From positions 64,240,694 through 64,304,693 of the forward strand of contig CM051520.1 in NCBI GenBank assembly GCA_028015205.1: a DNA stretch of 64,000 bases, written 5' to 3'. A program made the position numbers and the translations under genes. A model generated the notes under the pieces. The model was not told where the DNA came from, searched no databases, and was given only the letters and a program-made list of their open reading frames with translations. Shown piece by piece: positions 22,840-34,562 of the stretch. The number at the start of each line of letters is the position of its first letter. Positions within the stretch are counted from its first letter, which is position 1. The DNA comes from Mytilisepta virgata. Lineage: Eukaryota > Mollusca > Bivalvia > Mytilida > Mytilidae.

Positions 22840-23442
22840 ATGGGAAACAATGATTGGTTGAATGACTGGAGGTTCCCAGTCATTTGCCGACTTACATGTT
22901 ACTACAATGTAGTATCTAAAGTGAAAATTTCGGGCATGAATGACCGACTTAAAGATGTTGCCGTTGTATATGCTACTGTTTTGGACATATACAATGATTT
23001 TCAAGAACATATTGACTTGTCTACGTATCACACAGTAGTCATTCATGTTGGAGGTAATGATGTAAGCTGTAAAATGAATTCCAACCAGTTTGTGAACATA
23101 TATGATGAACTTATTCGTTACATCAAGCATAAAAACATTAGGGTTGATAACTCTGAAATATTGCCAAGATCTGGGTGTGATGTAGGGTATTTTAATACTA
23201 AGCTAAAAAATCTATGTGCTTCTGAGAAAGTAACTTTTATTACAAATGAAAATATATTTTTGTTACAAAATAACATGTTAGCTACAAACTTATATATGAA
23301 AGATGGATTACACTTGAGTAACCATGGTATTGTGAAGTTATTAAGAAATTTTATCAAATATGTTAATATTTTTGATAGGAATACTGTTGTCAATTTTAAT
23401 GGTTATGACTACTCGTTCGAAAGTTATTATAAAGATGCATAG
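22840..23442 (+). pseudogene. LINE ORF1-like protein with SGNH-hydrolase (esterase) signature
   Basis: A 200-residue open frame. HVGGND at residues 70-74 matches SGNH block III. DGLHLS at 155-160 matches the block V Asp-x-x-His. SEILPR at 105-110 matches the conserved SxILPR of retrotransposon esterases. The expected block I GDS is missing: the frame upstream of the ATG reads SDIISK and soon meets a stop, so the N-terminus is broken. Such esterase domains are known in ORF1 of CR1-group and related LINEs. Its position just before an endonuclease remnant supports this over a host esterase gene. Confidence 0.65.
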
Positions 23443-23529
23443 GGATTCACTAATATTCCTGCAAGTAGTACAAGAGTTGATTTTAAGCGCAATATAAAAA
23501 ATACGCACGAACATAATAGTGTTAAAAAT

Positions 23530-24577
23530 ATGATTACATTGCATAAATTGAACATAACTCATTTAAATGTTTGTGGTATAAAGTCGAAGTTACTGAACCC
23601 TGACTTTAACTTATTGATCAAACAATACGATTTTTTGATTTTTAAAGAGACAAAAACTGACAAATTTTATAAATTAAATATTCCAATGGAATATATGGTG
23701 TTCATTAAAAAAATAGGAAAAAATTCAAAAATAAACCTGGTTGAATTGTTATTATATATATAAAAAGATTCTTTCAAATTTTTTGAGATTATTGATTCAG
23801 ATTCAGAGTTTGTACAGTGGATAGAAATTTCAGAAAACATTTCCAGCATTAACTCAAAAATTTTATTCGGGAATGTAGTTATATCCCACCTGAATCGTCA
23901 ATATATTCTTCTGATGAATGTTTTACAGAAATCGAAGATGAATTTATAAAATTTTCAGAAAACATTGAGCATATTGCAATTATTGGTGATATGAATGCTC
24001 GTACTTCTACTGTGCAAGATTATATTGTACGAGACAAGCCAACTTTTAGAAACTTTAGAGATTTCTGATATACTCTCAAATGATATATTTGGTTATTCTT
24101 ATTTATCCAATAAAAATATTCCTCTCGACCGATGTAACGAAGATATTGGACCTGTAAATAAATCTGGGACAAAACTTCTAACATTTTGTAAGAGGTGTGA
24201 TTAATATTTATAGCGAACGATCATATCTGTAAAGGCCGAGGTATTGGGCGTCTAACTTGTAAAGAGTTTAGTTCATTATTTATTGATTTCACCTGTTATG
24301 TTTGATATTGTAAATGAATTTCAAGTTGTTGATTTTAACCCCATGTTTTCAGATGTCCATCATAGATTGCACTTTTCCCTGGACTTACCAGAGAGAAATT
24401 TGAGTTGTGATCATAATGCTATTTCAAAAAATAATAAATTAAATGAAAAAGTCAATTGGAAAGCGAATAAAGCTAATGATTTTTTAAATATATTAGTAGA
24501 TGATACGGATAATGTATTAGACAAAATCAATAGTACTTTGGATAATTTGACTGGTGAAGTAATCAGGGTTTTAGCTA
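23530..24577 (+). pseudogene. LINE endonuclease remnant, frameshifted
   Basis: The first frame (23530-23763) has LNVCGIKSKL and FKETKTDKF, the N-terminal Asn and Glu-Thr-Lys positions of APE-type LINE endonucleases. After a frameshift, IGDMNART near 23980 matches the GDFN(A) motif. FSDVHHRLHF near 24348 corresponds to the terminal Ser-Asp-His region, with the His displaced. At least two frameshifts and several stops separate these pieces. The reading stops at the insertion at 24578. Confidence 0.65.
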
Positions 24578-25622
24578 GGATTTTGAGACCATTAGTCACT
24601 TTTGCGGACAAGCAAAATGGGGACAAATTCTTCATGTTCTATCGATGTAACTTATTCCAGTTCTTTTTTGTACATATGATTGAGAAAAAATATAACATTG
24701 AATATTAATACATATTTTTATCATTTATTTTTCAGCACTGGTACATTTATAACATGTTAATCATAATAAAAATGTTTTATTATCAATAAAGTTTTTAACA
24801 AAACATTGTAATTCATACAATAGCAAATATTACTGAATAAATAAATGAAATGTACATGTAGCTACTATTTGATAGATATCACCTCAATAATGCATGATCT
24901 TCCTATCCTTAGACATACACCACAACTGAAAAGCCCTCCTAAAGTTGAAAGTTTTAAGATCAGAAGGATCCAAAAAAGAAAAAGAAAAAATGAACATACA
25001 CATGTATGCAGTGGTGCTCCAAACTTGGAAGAAAATTTCTGTTGCAGATATGAGCAAAAATCTTTTTGACAACTTATTTAATATTGCCATTTTATTTTTT
25101 AATATTTATTTATCTATAATCTTTACTATTATTTTTTCTCAAACATACTCTTAAAATCCTCCCATTGACCTTGTTTTAACACCTTATTAATCAATATTGA
25201 CAAAATTTCCAATTGTAATGTAAGTCAAAGTCCGCTAAATTCATTTTTGAATCATGAATGAGGTTCATATTGTTACCGGTCGGTAAAAAACGCTGTGGCC
25301 AATGAAATATCACGAGAATTCCGATTGCCGCCGTTTTCTATCTTAATTTTTTGTCGTTTCTTTCCCCGTTCCCTTTGATCTCGAAGAAAACAAAAAAATG
25401 GCGGTTCGAGATCTTTTATGAAAATTATCGTCTTCGGACGCAGCTGGTTAGATTTATGCGTCCCAGGGACGCATGAGATTGAAGGATGACACGTCCAGTC
25501 CAATTTTAGCGCGTCTTAGCGAAATATTTTTTGGCGATTTTGAAATTTCAAGTGACGAATTGCATACGGAAAACATTCGCCAATTTCAAGAATCATTCGT
25601 CAATGGCGAAAGTGACGAGCGC
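24578..25622. mobile_element. 1.05-kb non-coding insertion within the LINE
   Basis: The LINE reading is interrupted between TAGCTA at 24572-24577 and TAGCTA at 25623-25628, a candidate 6-bp target duplication. The ends share an inverted GTCACTTT(T/C)GC motif 15-20 bases from each edge. The insert includes a perfect 19-bp palindrome-like stretch, ATGCGTCCCAGGGACGCAT, at 25457-25475, and a tail rich in GCGAA/TTCGC words. Two short open frames inside show no recognised domain. Confidence 0.45.
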
Positions 25623-26786
25623 TAGCTAAATCTCTGAGTAATGGTTGAAAATGTTAATACCATTGTTAGTGAGCTAAGTTGCTTTTTAAATGAAAGCGCT
25701 AATACTGTGTTTGGTAAGCGCAAACAACCTGGATCTTTTCCATGTGATAATAAGCCTTGGTTTACTATAGAATGTAGTGCAAAGCGTGATGCATTCCACG
25801 ATAGTAGGAAAAAGTACGATAACAATAAATCTGTGGAAAACAAAAATCTTTGAAATATAAAGTCAAAGGAATATAAAAGAGAACTTAATAAAAGCTATCG
25901 TACATTTCAAGAAAAATGTGCCGACGAGTTAAGAACTCATTCGCAACACGATACTGAGGCTTTTTGGAGAACAAATTATTTTGTACTTTTATTGATTTTC
26001 GAAAGGCCTTTGACATTGTGTGGAGAACAGGACTATGGAAAAAGCTTATAAAAAGTGGTGTAAAAGGAAAAATATTTACTGCTATATACAACATGTATGA
26101 TAATATAACAATAGTGAACAGTCAGATCTTTTCCCGTGTCTAATAGGTGTCAGACAAGGAGAAAATTGGCCATCCTTTTTATTTTCCATCTTTTTGAATA
26201 ATTTGGAGGCATTTTTGATTAACTCCAATTGTTCACCACTAAAACTGGTACAAGATGTAAATGAGCAAGATTTGAATCGATTACTTAAATTTTTGTTATT
26301 TGGTATGCTGATGACACCGTCCTTTTAGCCGACTCTAAAGATGGAATGCAGAACACTTTAGATATATTTCAGTTATACTGTAATAATTGGAAACCTGAGG
26401 TTAATGTAAATAAATCTAATGTCATGATATTTTGTAAACGGAAATCGCATACAAAGTTTGAATTTAAGTTACAAAATACTATTTTAGGAATTGCTGACTC
26501 ATTTTCATACTAGGCATATTTTTTAAATATAACGGGAATTTTACTGATGCTAGAAAAAAAAAATAGCTAATCAAACCCAAAAATCGTTATTCAGCATTTA
26601 CAAAAGCATCAGAACTCAAAATACCCCAATAGATCTACAACTTAAATTATTTGATGCTATGGTTGAGCCTATTCTACTTTTATGGTTCAGAGATTTGGGG
26701 TTAAGAAAATATTTTGATTATCGAACAAGTACATTTGAATTTTTTGTAAGCGAATTTTAAAAGTTAGATCTTCTACACTACACTGT
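25623..26786 (+). pseudogene. LINE linker and reverse-transcriptase remnant
   Basis: The linker shows NKPWFTIECSAKRDAFHDS. The RT shows motif A FIDFRKAFDIVW near 25988, motif B GVRQGENWPSFLFSIF near 26147, and a YADDTVLLA motif C recoverable near 26312 in a shifted frame. The segment normally between the linker and motif A (fingers) is missing, so a deletion joins EAFWRTNYF to the palm. Stops and frameshifts make it inactive. Confidence 0.7.
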
Positions 26787-27347
26787 ATGGTGTATGGAGA
26801 ATTAGGTCGATTTCCATTAAATATTAAAATTAAAATTAGAATGTTGAAATATTGGTGTAAACTTATTAATGACAATAAGAAGTTGAGTAGTTCAATGTAT
26901 TCTGTATTATATACTTTGAAAAATAATGGCATGCAATGTTTCAAGTGGCTTAATCATATTGAATCCATATTCAATGATATTGGTCTAAATCATATCTTTC
27001 TGAACCAAACTGGATCTATTGATATTAATTCGGTCACAAAAATATTACAAGACCAATTTATCCAAAAATGGTCCAGTGAAATTACAAATGCCTCTAAGGG
27101 TGAATTCTACTCTTTATTTAAAAGGGATTTAAGTTTGGAGAAGTATCTATTAAAATTACCAGAACAAAAACGTATCTGGATTACAAACATGACAAAATTT
27201 TGTACTTCTAATTTATGCTTACCTATTGAGACTGGGAGGTGGTCAAAAGTACGACGACATGATAGGTTATATACACTTTGCAAAACAAATGTTGGGATGA
27301 ATACATGTATCACGCTTTACTCGAATGTCAAAATTCATCTCTGGTAG
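26787..27347 (+). pseudogene. LINE C-terminal domain remnant
   Basis: A 186-codon open frame beginning MVYGELGRFPLNIKIKIRM and continuing with KYWCKLI, DQFIQKWSSEI, YLLKLPEQKR and LPIETGRWSK. This pattern is characteristic of the region after the RT in mollusc and other invertebrate CR1/L2-like LINEs. A frameshift destroys the terminal Cys/His cluster (CKTNVGMNTC...). It is not an independent gene. Confidence 0.65.
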
Positions 27348-27671
27348 AACTCTGAAACAAATTTTTGCCAAAATACTATTTACAATATCCACATATTAAT
27401 AAGATAGCAGGTTTACTAACATTTTGTCATGTAGAAGTTTAAATAAGCATTTAGCAATTTTTTATTCGTAAAATCAATGAAATGTCTTGAAAAGGTATGA
27501 ATGTATACATATATTGTCTTCTTGTTCGTTTTTTTCATTTATATTTTAAAATGTATTCCAATACATATACTTTTCTTCTGCAGTTATCTATTTATTTATT
27601 TTAATACACAACTTAAAAGCAATATTTTTTATGTTTTGTTCTTTAATAATACTAATTTATTGGTACATGTA

Positions 27672-29762
27672 CAGGGCTTTGAATAACTTTCTAGTGAACA
27701 GGCTGATTGATTATTTGAAGCGGCTGATAAAAGTTGGGGGGGGGGGGGGGGGGTTCTGGGGGGGGTTTCCCCCCAGAATTTTTTTTGGTCTTACATTGAA
27801 AATGGTGCACTCTGAGGCATTTTCAGACTGTTTATTGAAGTGCATAAAAAATGAGGTTTCATAGGAATGTTATCTTTACTTTAGCTTGTAAGGTCAATCT
27901 TATGAGTAAATTGTGATATCAACTAGAGTTGTTAAAGTGTAAAATATAGGTCAAGGTGATATAATTATTATTGGTCCCTGGAACACTTACAAAGATGCAT
28001 CTACAGGTCAAGTATTATTACTATCTCATGTATATTTTCCGGGATATGGACCTAAACTAAAAGCTTATTTAGACGGGACGGACGTATGACAGACGTATGG
28101 ACATGGGTAACACATGCCACATCCATGAGCGGGACATCATATTAACATATAGAGGCATGCCTTTTTTTACAATCTAAAATAAAAATAATCAAACCTGCAC
28201 ATATAAAGACCTAGATATCTCACCTGTGAAATCTGACAATTTCAGTTTTGAGAAAAGAATTATTATTTTCACATGTTCTATTTCAATAAAAATCATGCAT
28301 GCCTGGGAAAGGACATTAATGTTTTTTATGTTAGGGGATTTATGACAGTATTTGTAAAAGGTCTTTACTCAGTTTTTGTTTGCAATCAGTGTTGATGTAA
28401 TCCCGTGCTGAGGAGAAATAATAAGCTCAGTGTAGCGTTCATCAACTTTATTATTTTTTGTATTGAGTGCCGCTCAACTGCAGGCCTGGGGCCGTTCTGC
28501 ATTTGTTGTGAAGAATGAGTTTTGCTCATTATTGAAGGCTTCACAGCAAATGTAGAATGAAGAACAGCAATCAAGCGCTGTTCCAATACTATAATATATA
28601 ACTATGTGTTAGGTTTTGTCTCATTTTTTACATTTATTTCCATTTCCCTTTTTATATACCGGTACATTAAGTGGGAAAAGGTCCAACCCTCCCCTTCTTA
28701 GCCAGCACTTTTAACCCCTAAGGCTTCCTTTTGAAGGGTTAATGTAAAAAAGTCAAACTAAGGCAGGACCCATCCTAGCCTAGGTACTTTTTTCAACGAG
28801 TGGGCTAATGATAAGGGAAAAAATCTGACCATGAAAAAAATAAGGCAGCATTTTTCCTAGCCTAAACATTCACCCCCCCCCCCCCCCCCCCCCTTGATAA
28901 GGCAGCATTTTCCCTAGCCTAGACATTTAACCCCCCCGGGCCTCCCCTGGTAAAAACTTGAGGGGAAAGGTCCAACTATATATAAAAATTGGGAAGCATT
29001 CCTCCTAGCTTAGGCTCATTTGTCAAACCCCTTCCCCCAATGGGCAGTGATAAAAACTGAGGCATAAGGTCCAAACATAAAAAAAAATTGGGCAGCACCC
29101 CCCTAGCCTAGGCACTTTTTTCAACCCCCCATCCCTCCCCAAGGGTTAAAGGGTGGTAGTGATCAATGAAATAATTATTACATTATAAAAAGGGCATAGA
29201 AGGCAAGCTTGGGCAGGCCTCATTTATATAAACATGAGACTGTACAAACCTTCTTTGAAATTAAATAACTTCAAATAAAAAAGTCTTACCTGGTAATGGT
29301 TCAACTGTTTTTGTCTTTTTACTTGTAAAAAAATCATTATTTTCGTTCGTTTCATTTCAACTTGAACTTCAAAAAATTCAAAAAATTGCCTCCTAAAACT
29401 TTTTAATTTCGGTTTCTCGTGAGTTATCCATTGATAACGTAGTTTTTATTTCGATGTCTCTCTCGCTTTTACCATTGACAATCTTGATCATTCAAGCGAT
29501 TGATCAAACATCGTATTTGAATGCAGTAAAACGTATAAATGACGCCGATCTAAGTTAAACTATCCGACACAGTCGGTTATAAAAAGGCAACGTATTTGTA
29601 AAATTATGGAATTAAGAACTCCTTGAGACAAAAGGTCAATATAAACTATGTTATTATTTTATTCTATTAAAAAAGATTTTTTGTTTAAGCATTTGAACCG
29701 GCGATTTCCGTCTTTTGAAACGGCGACATTTCGCCGGGTGCCGGCTCTTAATGAAAGCCCTG
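27672..29762. mobile_element. 2.1-kb TIR element, non-coding
   Basis: The terminal inverted repeat CAGGGCTTT at 27672 is matched by AAAGCCCTG ending at 29762. CATGTA flanks both sides (27666-27671 and 29763-29768), a possible 6-bp target duplication. The CAGGG start resembles hAT ends, but hAT duplications are normally 8 bp, so the superfamily is uncertain. The interior has G and C homopolymers (27738-27753, 28873-28894), a G8/C6 hairpin near 27756-27777, and repeated TAGCCTA-GCA text from 28690 to 29110. No transposase frame is visible. Confidence 0.5.
28495..28557. other. Imperfect stem-loop inside the TIR element
   Basis: TTCTGCATTTGTTGTGAAG pairs with CTTCACAGCAAATGTAGAA, with two G-U-compatible mismatches. 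It encloses a second small stem (ATGAG/CTCAT). The 63-nt size and pairing are pre-miRNA-like. It could equally be a transposon structural hairpin. Confidence 0.35.
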
Positions 29763-30341
29763 CATGTATACCTTGTATTTTTAACATGTTATTTTGGGCC
29801 TATCAGATGCTACTAATTTGTATGCCATGTATTATATATGTTTTTATATTTGTGTGTGTGTCTGTATGAGTGTTTATATATCTGCATTTTCTTGTTTTTT
29901 AAGTTTTTATAACATTTTTTTTCGCTTTTAGTCCCGGTCCATGTAGGTACGATACATTTTTTAATTTCTTACAGATGAATGGTTTGTAGTTTTCCAAAGG
30001 TAAACAAAATGCTGTCTTAACAATAACATATAGCCTGGATTATTTATCACCGCTCCCAACGAATGCTTTCTGTTTTTATTTTGTATTTTTTTGTATTACA
30101 TTTTAACAAATAAAAACAAAAACAAAATATTCTCCCTTTTTAAACGGTATATGGACAATAATTTGGTATTCGAATCGTTTCCTGTAACAATAAAAAAGTT
30201 ATCAAAATTGCATATTTCTTTGATATGTACTATAATTAAGTTGCAAAATAATTGGTTGTGTGTTCCTTTTATAGCTGTGATTAATATTTTCTAATTTTTT
30301 TTTCAAAAAAAAATATTTTATTGCCCATATTTGTGTTTTTA
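29763..30341. other. AT-rich sequence, possible LINE 3' remainder
   Basis: It resumes after the TIR element with CATGTATACCTTG. It contains GTGTGTGTGTCTGTATG and T-rich text but no gene. It may be the 3' untranslated part of the LINE interrupted at 27671. Confidence 0.35.
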
Positions 30342-33300
30342 TCCTTGGTTTCTTACCGTTACTTTTGGTTTCCTTAGTGCATAACACCATGGTATTTCAT
30401 CACATCTATTTCTTACAAAACTTTTAGGTCTCTTTTAAAGTTTTAAGAAACATTTATAATGTAGAATGGAAAAAAGAAAATCTTGGAAAATGTATGTATT
30501 TCTTTCATAGATCCCCTAAAATACGCGTTACATTTGGTTTCCTATTTGTCACGGTATTTTAAAGTTTAAAAATTGACTGTGTTAAAAAAGTTTCCAAAAC
30601 AGTGATTAGGATTATTGAACTATTGCCTATGTTTTAAACAATGAGACAAAGATATTCATATTTGAGCTTTTTCTTTTTCATTTTTTTTTCATTAGAGTCC
30701 AACTAAATCGTTATGTGTTACATGTCACACAAAAAGAAAAAGTTATTTCAAGAAGTATATAAATATGAATAAAAAAAAACTCCCACCACATGGAAGTCCC
30801 ATCAACAGTTAAACATCCTTGTTATGGCACTTTGTGAATTTGAAGTTGCTTTGTAGGTAATAACGTAATTTTGGTTTCCTAAACCAAGAAAAAGATCATT
30901 TTCTTAAGGAGTTTTTGTCATGTTAAGGAAATAGATAGCCTTTTTAAGCTTAAACAATTTAAGTGATAGTTATTTTTGTCTGTACACTACAAAAATACAA
31001 GTGATTGAAATTCAAATTTTGGTCCCTAACATTTTTTACAGCAGTTTCAAATGCTTTGTTTGTTATATTACACTTGGTTTCCACATAACGCTAACCAGAT
31101 TTTTTTTTCTAAATATTGGAGAAATGCTTTGCTAACAGGAGGTGCAAAAGCACAATACAAGAACCCAAAATGGCCATCTGAATTTGGTGAAATATAATTA
31201 AATTTTGAAATATGAGAAATCGAGTTTGAAGAAGCAACATTCATGGTTTCTTTTGTAACACCATCTTTTTGTCCCTTAATTTGCTATAAATTACAAAAGT
31301 TCAAAGACAAGAGTGGACACACAAAAATGTCTCGCCTGTCGTGTATTTCTAATGAAAGTAACTGCTATCAGACACATTGCATACAGTATTCGAAAAACAG
31401 GCCAAAACACAAAAACTTAACTATAATCACTGAACCATGAAAATGAGGTCAAGGTCAGATGACACCTGCCAGTTGGACATCTACACCTTACAATCCTTCC
31501 ATACACCAAATATAGTAGACCTATTGCATACAGTATTCGAAAAACAGGCCAAAACACAAAAACTTAACTATAACCACTGAACCATGAAAATAAGGTCACG
31601 GTCAGATGACACCTGCCAGTTGGACATGTACACCTTACAATCTTTCCATACACCAAATATAGTAGACCTATTGCATACAGTATTCGAAAAACAGGCCAAA
31701 ACACAAAAACTTAACTATAACCACTGAACCATGAAAATAAGGTCACGGTCAGATGACACCTGCCAGTTGGACATGTACACCTTACAATCCTTCCATACAC
31801 CAAATATAGTAGACCTATTGCATACAGTATTCGAAAAACAGGCCAAAACACAAAAACTTAACTATAACCACTGAACCATGAAAATGAGGTCAAGGTCAGA
31901 TGACACCTGCCAGTTGGACATGTACACCTTACAATCCTTCCATACACCAAATATAGTAGACCTATTGCATACAGTATTCGAAAAACAGGCCAAAACACAA
32001 AAACTTAACTATAACCACTGAACCATGAAAATGAGGTCAAGGTCAGATGACACCTGCCAGTTGGACATGTACACCTTACAATCCTTCCATACACCAAATA
32101 TACTAGACCTATTGCTTATAGTATCTGAGATATGGACTTGACCACCAAAACTTAACCTTGTTCACTGATCCTTGAAATTGGGTCGAGGTCAATTGAAAAC
32201 TGTCTGATGGGGATGAGGACCTTGTAAGGTACGCACATACCAAATATAGTTATCCTATTACTCATAATAAGAGAGAAATTAACATTACAAAAAATCTGAA
32301 TTTTTTTTTCAAGTAGTCACTGAACCATGAAAATGAGGTCAAGGACAATCTACATATGACAGACGGAAACTTCGTAACATAAGGCATCTATATACAAAGT
32401 ATAAAGCATCTAGGTCTTTCACCTTCTAAAATATCAAGCTTTTAAGAAGTGAGTTAACGCCGCCGCCGCCGCCGCCGGATCACTATCCCTATGTCGAGCT
32501 TTCTGCGACTAAAGTCGCAGGCTCGACAAAAACAAAGTTTTTTTTCTTGTTGCTCAATAGTTTGAGAAAATGATCTGTGGTCCAACAACTAGCAAGTAAT
32601 CACACATAATAGGTAAATTATAGATCATACTTGTTTAGTTTCTTTTGGTTTCCTGTCAACTTTTTTTCAAGTATCGTTTATGTGATGAACCATATGTTAA
32701 TCTTTGTTGTTTTAAATATGTGAGAGAGATATTACTCAAAGAGCCAAAAAAATGGAGAAAAGGGCTTGTATATACTAATTTTTTTAAATTTTTAATTAGG
32801 AAACAACAGACATTGTTTCTTCAGTTACGATGTCTTTTTAAATATCAATATTTGCAGTCCAGAAATTGAGCAGGGAAAAATCTGAAAATTCTCCCTATCA
32901 ACTGCATTATGTAGTTTGCAATTTATCTTGCATTTGCCATAAATACATGCCATTTTTACAGAAAAAGAGATATTTTAAAAGCTCTGTTTCTTTTTGTTTC
33001 CTGTCACCCTTATAAATAAAAATAGAATGTTTGGCTTTATTGATCCTTCATCAGATAATAAAAAAAATGTCTCATCAATAAGTTCATTTTGACCATCTAT
33101 TAGAGTATACAAAACATGATAGAATGCAAATAATATTGGTTCTTTTGAGGAGAAATATCTTGACATCTTTCATTGTGGTTTCTTTTGGTTTCCTGTCGAA
33201 AATTGAAAGTATAAATTCAGCATTTACAAATGCATCATGCATGCATAAAAACTTATGAAAAAGACAAAATCGGTCTTGGATAATGCTATTATAAACACAA

Positions 33301-33490
33301 AATTACACAATTTTCTAATTTTCATTTTGGTATCTCATGGTATCTTGTCACGAAAAAGGTGTTGAGCAAACAGGGTTTAAAGAAAATCTTTTGTCCATCT
33401 GATTCTCTTATAAAATGTTGTTTTATACATATTCCAAAGATAATAAATTCAAATTCAAGTGATTAAAAATTTGGAAACCAAAGAAACCAA
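30342..33490 (+). repeat. Degenerate about 170-190-bp repeat marked by TTTTGGTTTCCT
   Basis: The word TGGTTTCCT (or TTTCTTTTGGTTTCCTGTC) recurs near 30367, 30532, 30869, 31073, 31243, 32643, 32990, 33182 and 33330. Subtracting the 1.23-kb insertion at 31306-32532, most spacings are near 150-200 bp or twice that. Sequence between the words is strongly diverged, suggesting an old tandem array. Its last copy near 33474 appears inverted. Confidence 0.4.
31306..32532 (+). repeat. Hairpin-ended repeat with 147-bp tandem core
   Basis: The 5' end carries AATGTCTCGCCTG. The 3' end at 32492-32528 is a long hairpin, TGTCGAGC..CTGCGACT / AGTCGCAG..GCTCGACA. Just before it is a (GCC)n stretch at 32457-32477. 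The core has the marker ATTGCATACAGTATTCG at 31376, 31523, 31670, 31817 and 31964, with a decayed ATTGCTTATAGTATC at 32111: exactly 147 bp each time. One or two more diverged units follow. Units carry ACTGAACCATGAAAATGAGG and CACCTGCCAGTTGGACATG. Confidence 0.8.
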
Positions 33491-33802
33491 AGGTTCGAAT
33501 ACCAGATTATGGTCCATATCCTTTAAACATTTTTTAATCTTTAAATTTATAGATTTGTTATTGGTTAAAAAAAAATTTAACCATAGCACAAAGTGTCCAG
33601 TACTGATCAATGCTAACGTCCTACTGCATAACAGGTATGATTAAGATAATTTGTAAAGAGGAGTTTTAAAAGAAGGAATCAATTTTCTTTACCAGGTGTT
33701 AAAAAATAGGTGTAAATGAATTATGTCATGCACACTCATTAGCAGTGGATTTTGAATAATACAAAAAGATCTATAATTGTTAACTTGGTCCTTCATAAAA
33801 TA
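33491..33802. other. Unclassified AT-rich DNA
   Basis: No feature recognised. Confidence 0.35.
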
Positions 33803-34562
33803 AATTGCTTCGCTGAGCGCAGCTGGATACGACCGCAGAGCTCCAACCCTGAACAACTGGGGCAAAAATGGACACAATATTCGCACTTGATACAGGTCTG
33901 AATTTGGATTGTAATTAAATATTTAACACATAATAGGTTTCTGACACAGATTAACTGTAACCAAAGAACTTAGAATTGGTCATATGATTTGAATTTATAT
34001 TCAATTTTTTGCTTTTTGTGCAATGCAATATGCTGTGGCGAATTGCCCACCTCCCCAAAAAAAATAATTTACCCCTTTTTTTGCTTTTGTGCAATACACT
34101 ATGAAGTTGCACATTGACCCCCCCCCTTTTTTTGGCAAAAAAAAATTTGAAATTCTCTTTTTAATTTCTGAAATCTGAAATGAGAAAAAAATTGCCCCCC
34201 TCCCCAAATTTTGTTTTCACCTCCCCCCACCATTTCTTTATACATAACTTACGACTTGTGAGGTAATCGAATCATACACAACATTTTACTTTAAATGTGT
34301 TTGGATTACCTCCCTTACACCAAGATAATAACTAAAATTGCTTATTTTGCCCTTTTTTGGCCCCTAATTCTTAAAATGTTGGGACCAAAACTCCCAAAAT
34401 CAACCCCAACCTTCCTTTTGTGGTCATAAACCTTGTGTTTAAATTTCATAGATTTCTATTAACTTATACTAAAGTTATAGTGCGAAAACCAAATGTCTTG
34501 GACGACGACGACGCCAACGTCATACAAATATACGACCGCAAAAATTTTGCAGTCGTATAAAA
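33803..34562 (+). repeat. Family G hairpin-ended repeat, complete
   Basis: The 5' end has CGCTGAGCGCAGCTGGATAC and GACCGCAG. The 3' end at 34531-34559 is a hairpin of TACGACCGCAAAA and TTTTGCAGTCGTA, preceded by GACGACGACGACGCCAACG. It is closely related to 19549-20340. C-rich and A-rich homopolymers at 34050-34240 produce spurious minus-strand open frames. Confidence 0.7.

Larger units (their letters stand above)
22765..27671 (+). mobile_element. Degenerate CR1/L2-like non-LTR retrotransposon (LINE)
   Basis: A plus-strand LINE is recognisable from its protein remnants in the correct order: SGNH-like ORF, AP-endonuclease, linker, reverse transcriptase, C-terminal domain. It carries frameshifts, stops and a large deletion in the RT fingers, and is interrupted by a 1.05-kb insert at 24578-25622. 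After the last frame, 27348-27671 is AT-rich 3' sequence. Text from 29763 may be its continuation beyond the TIR element at 27672-29762. It is non-functional. Confidence 0.75.
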
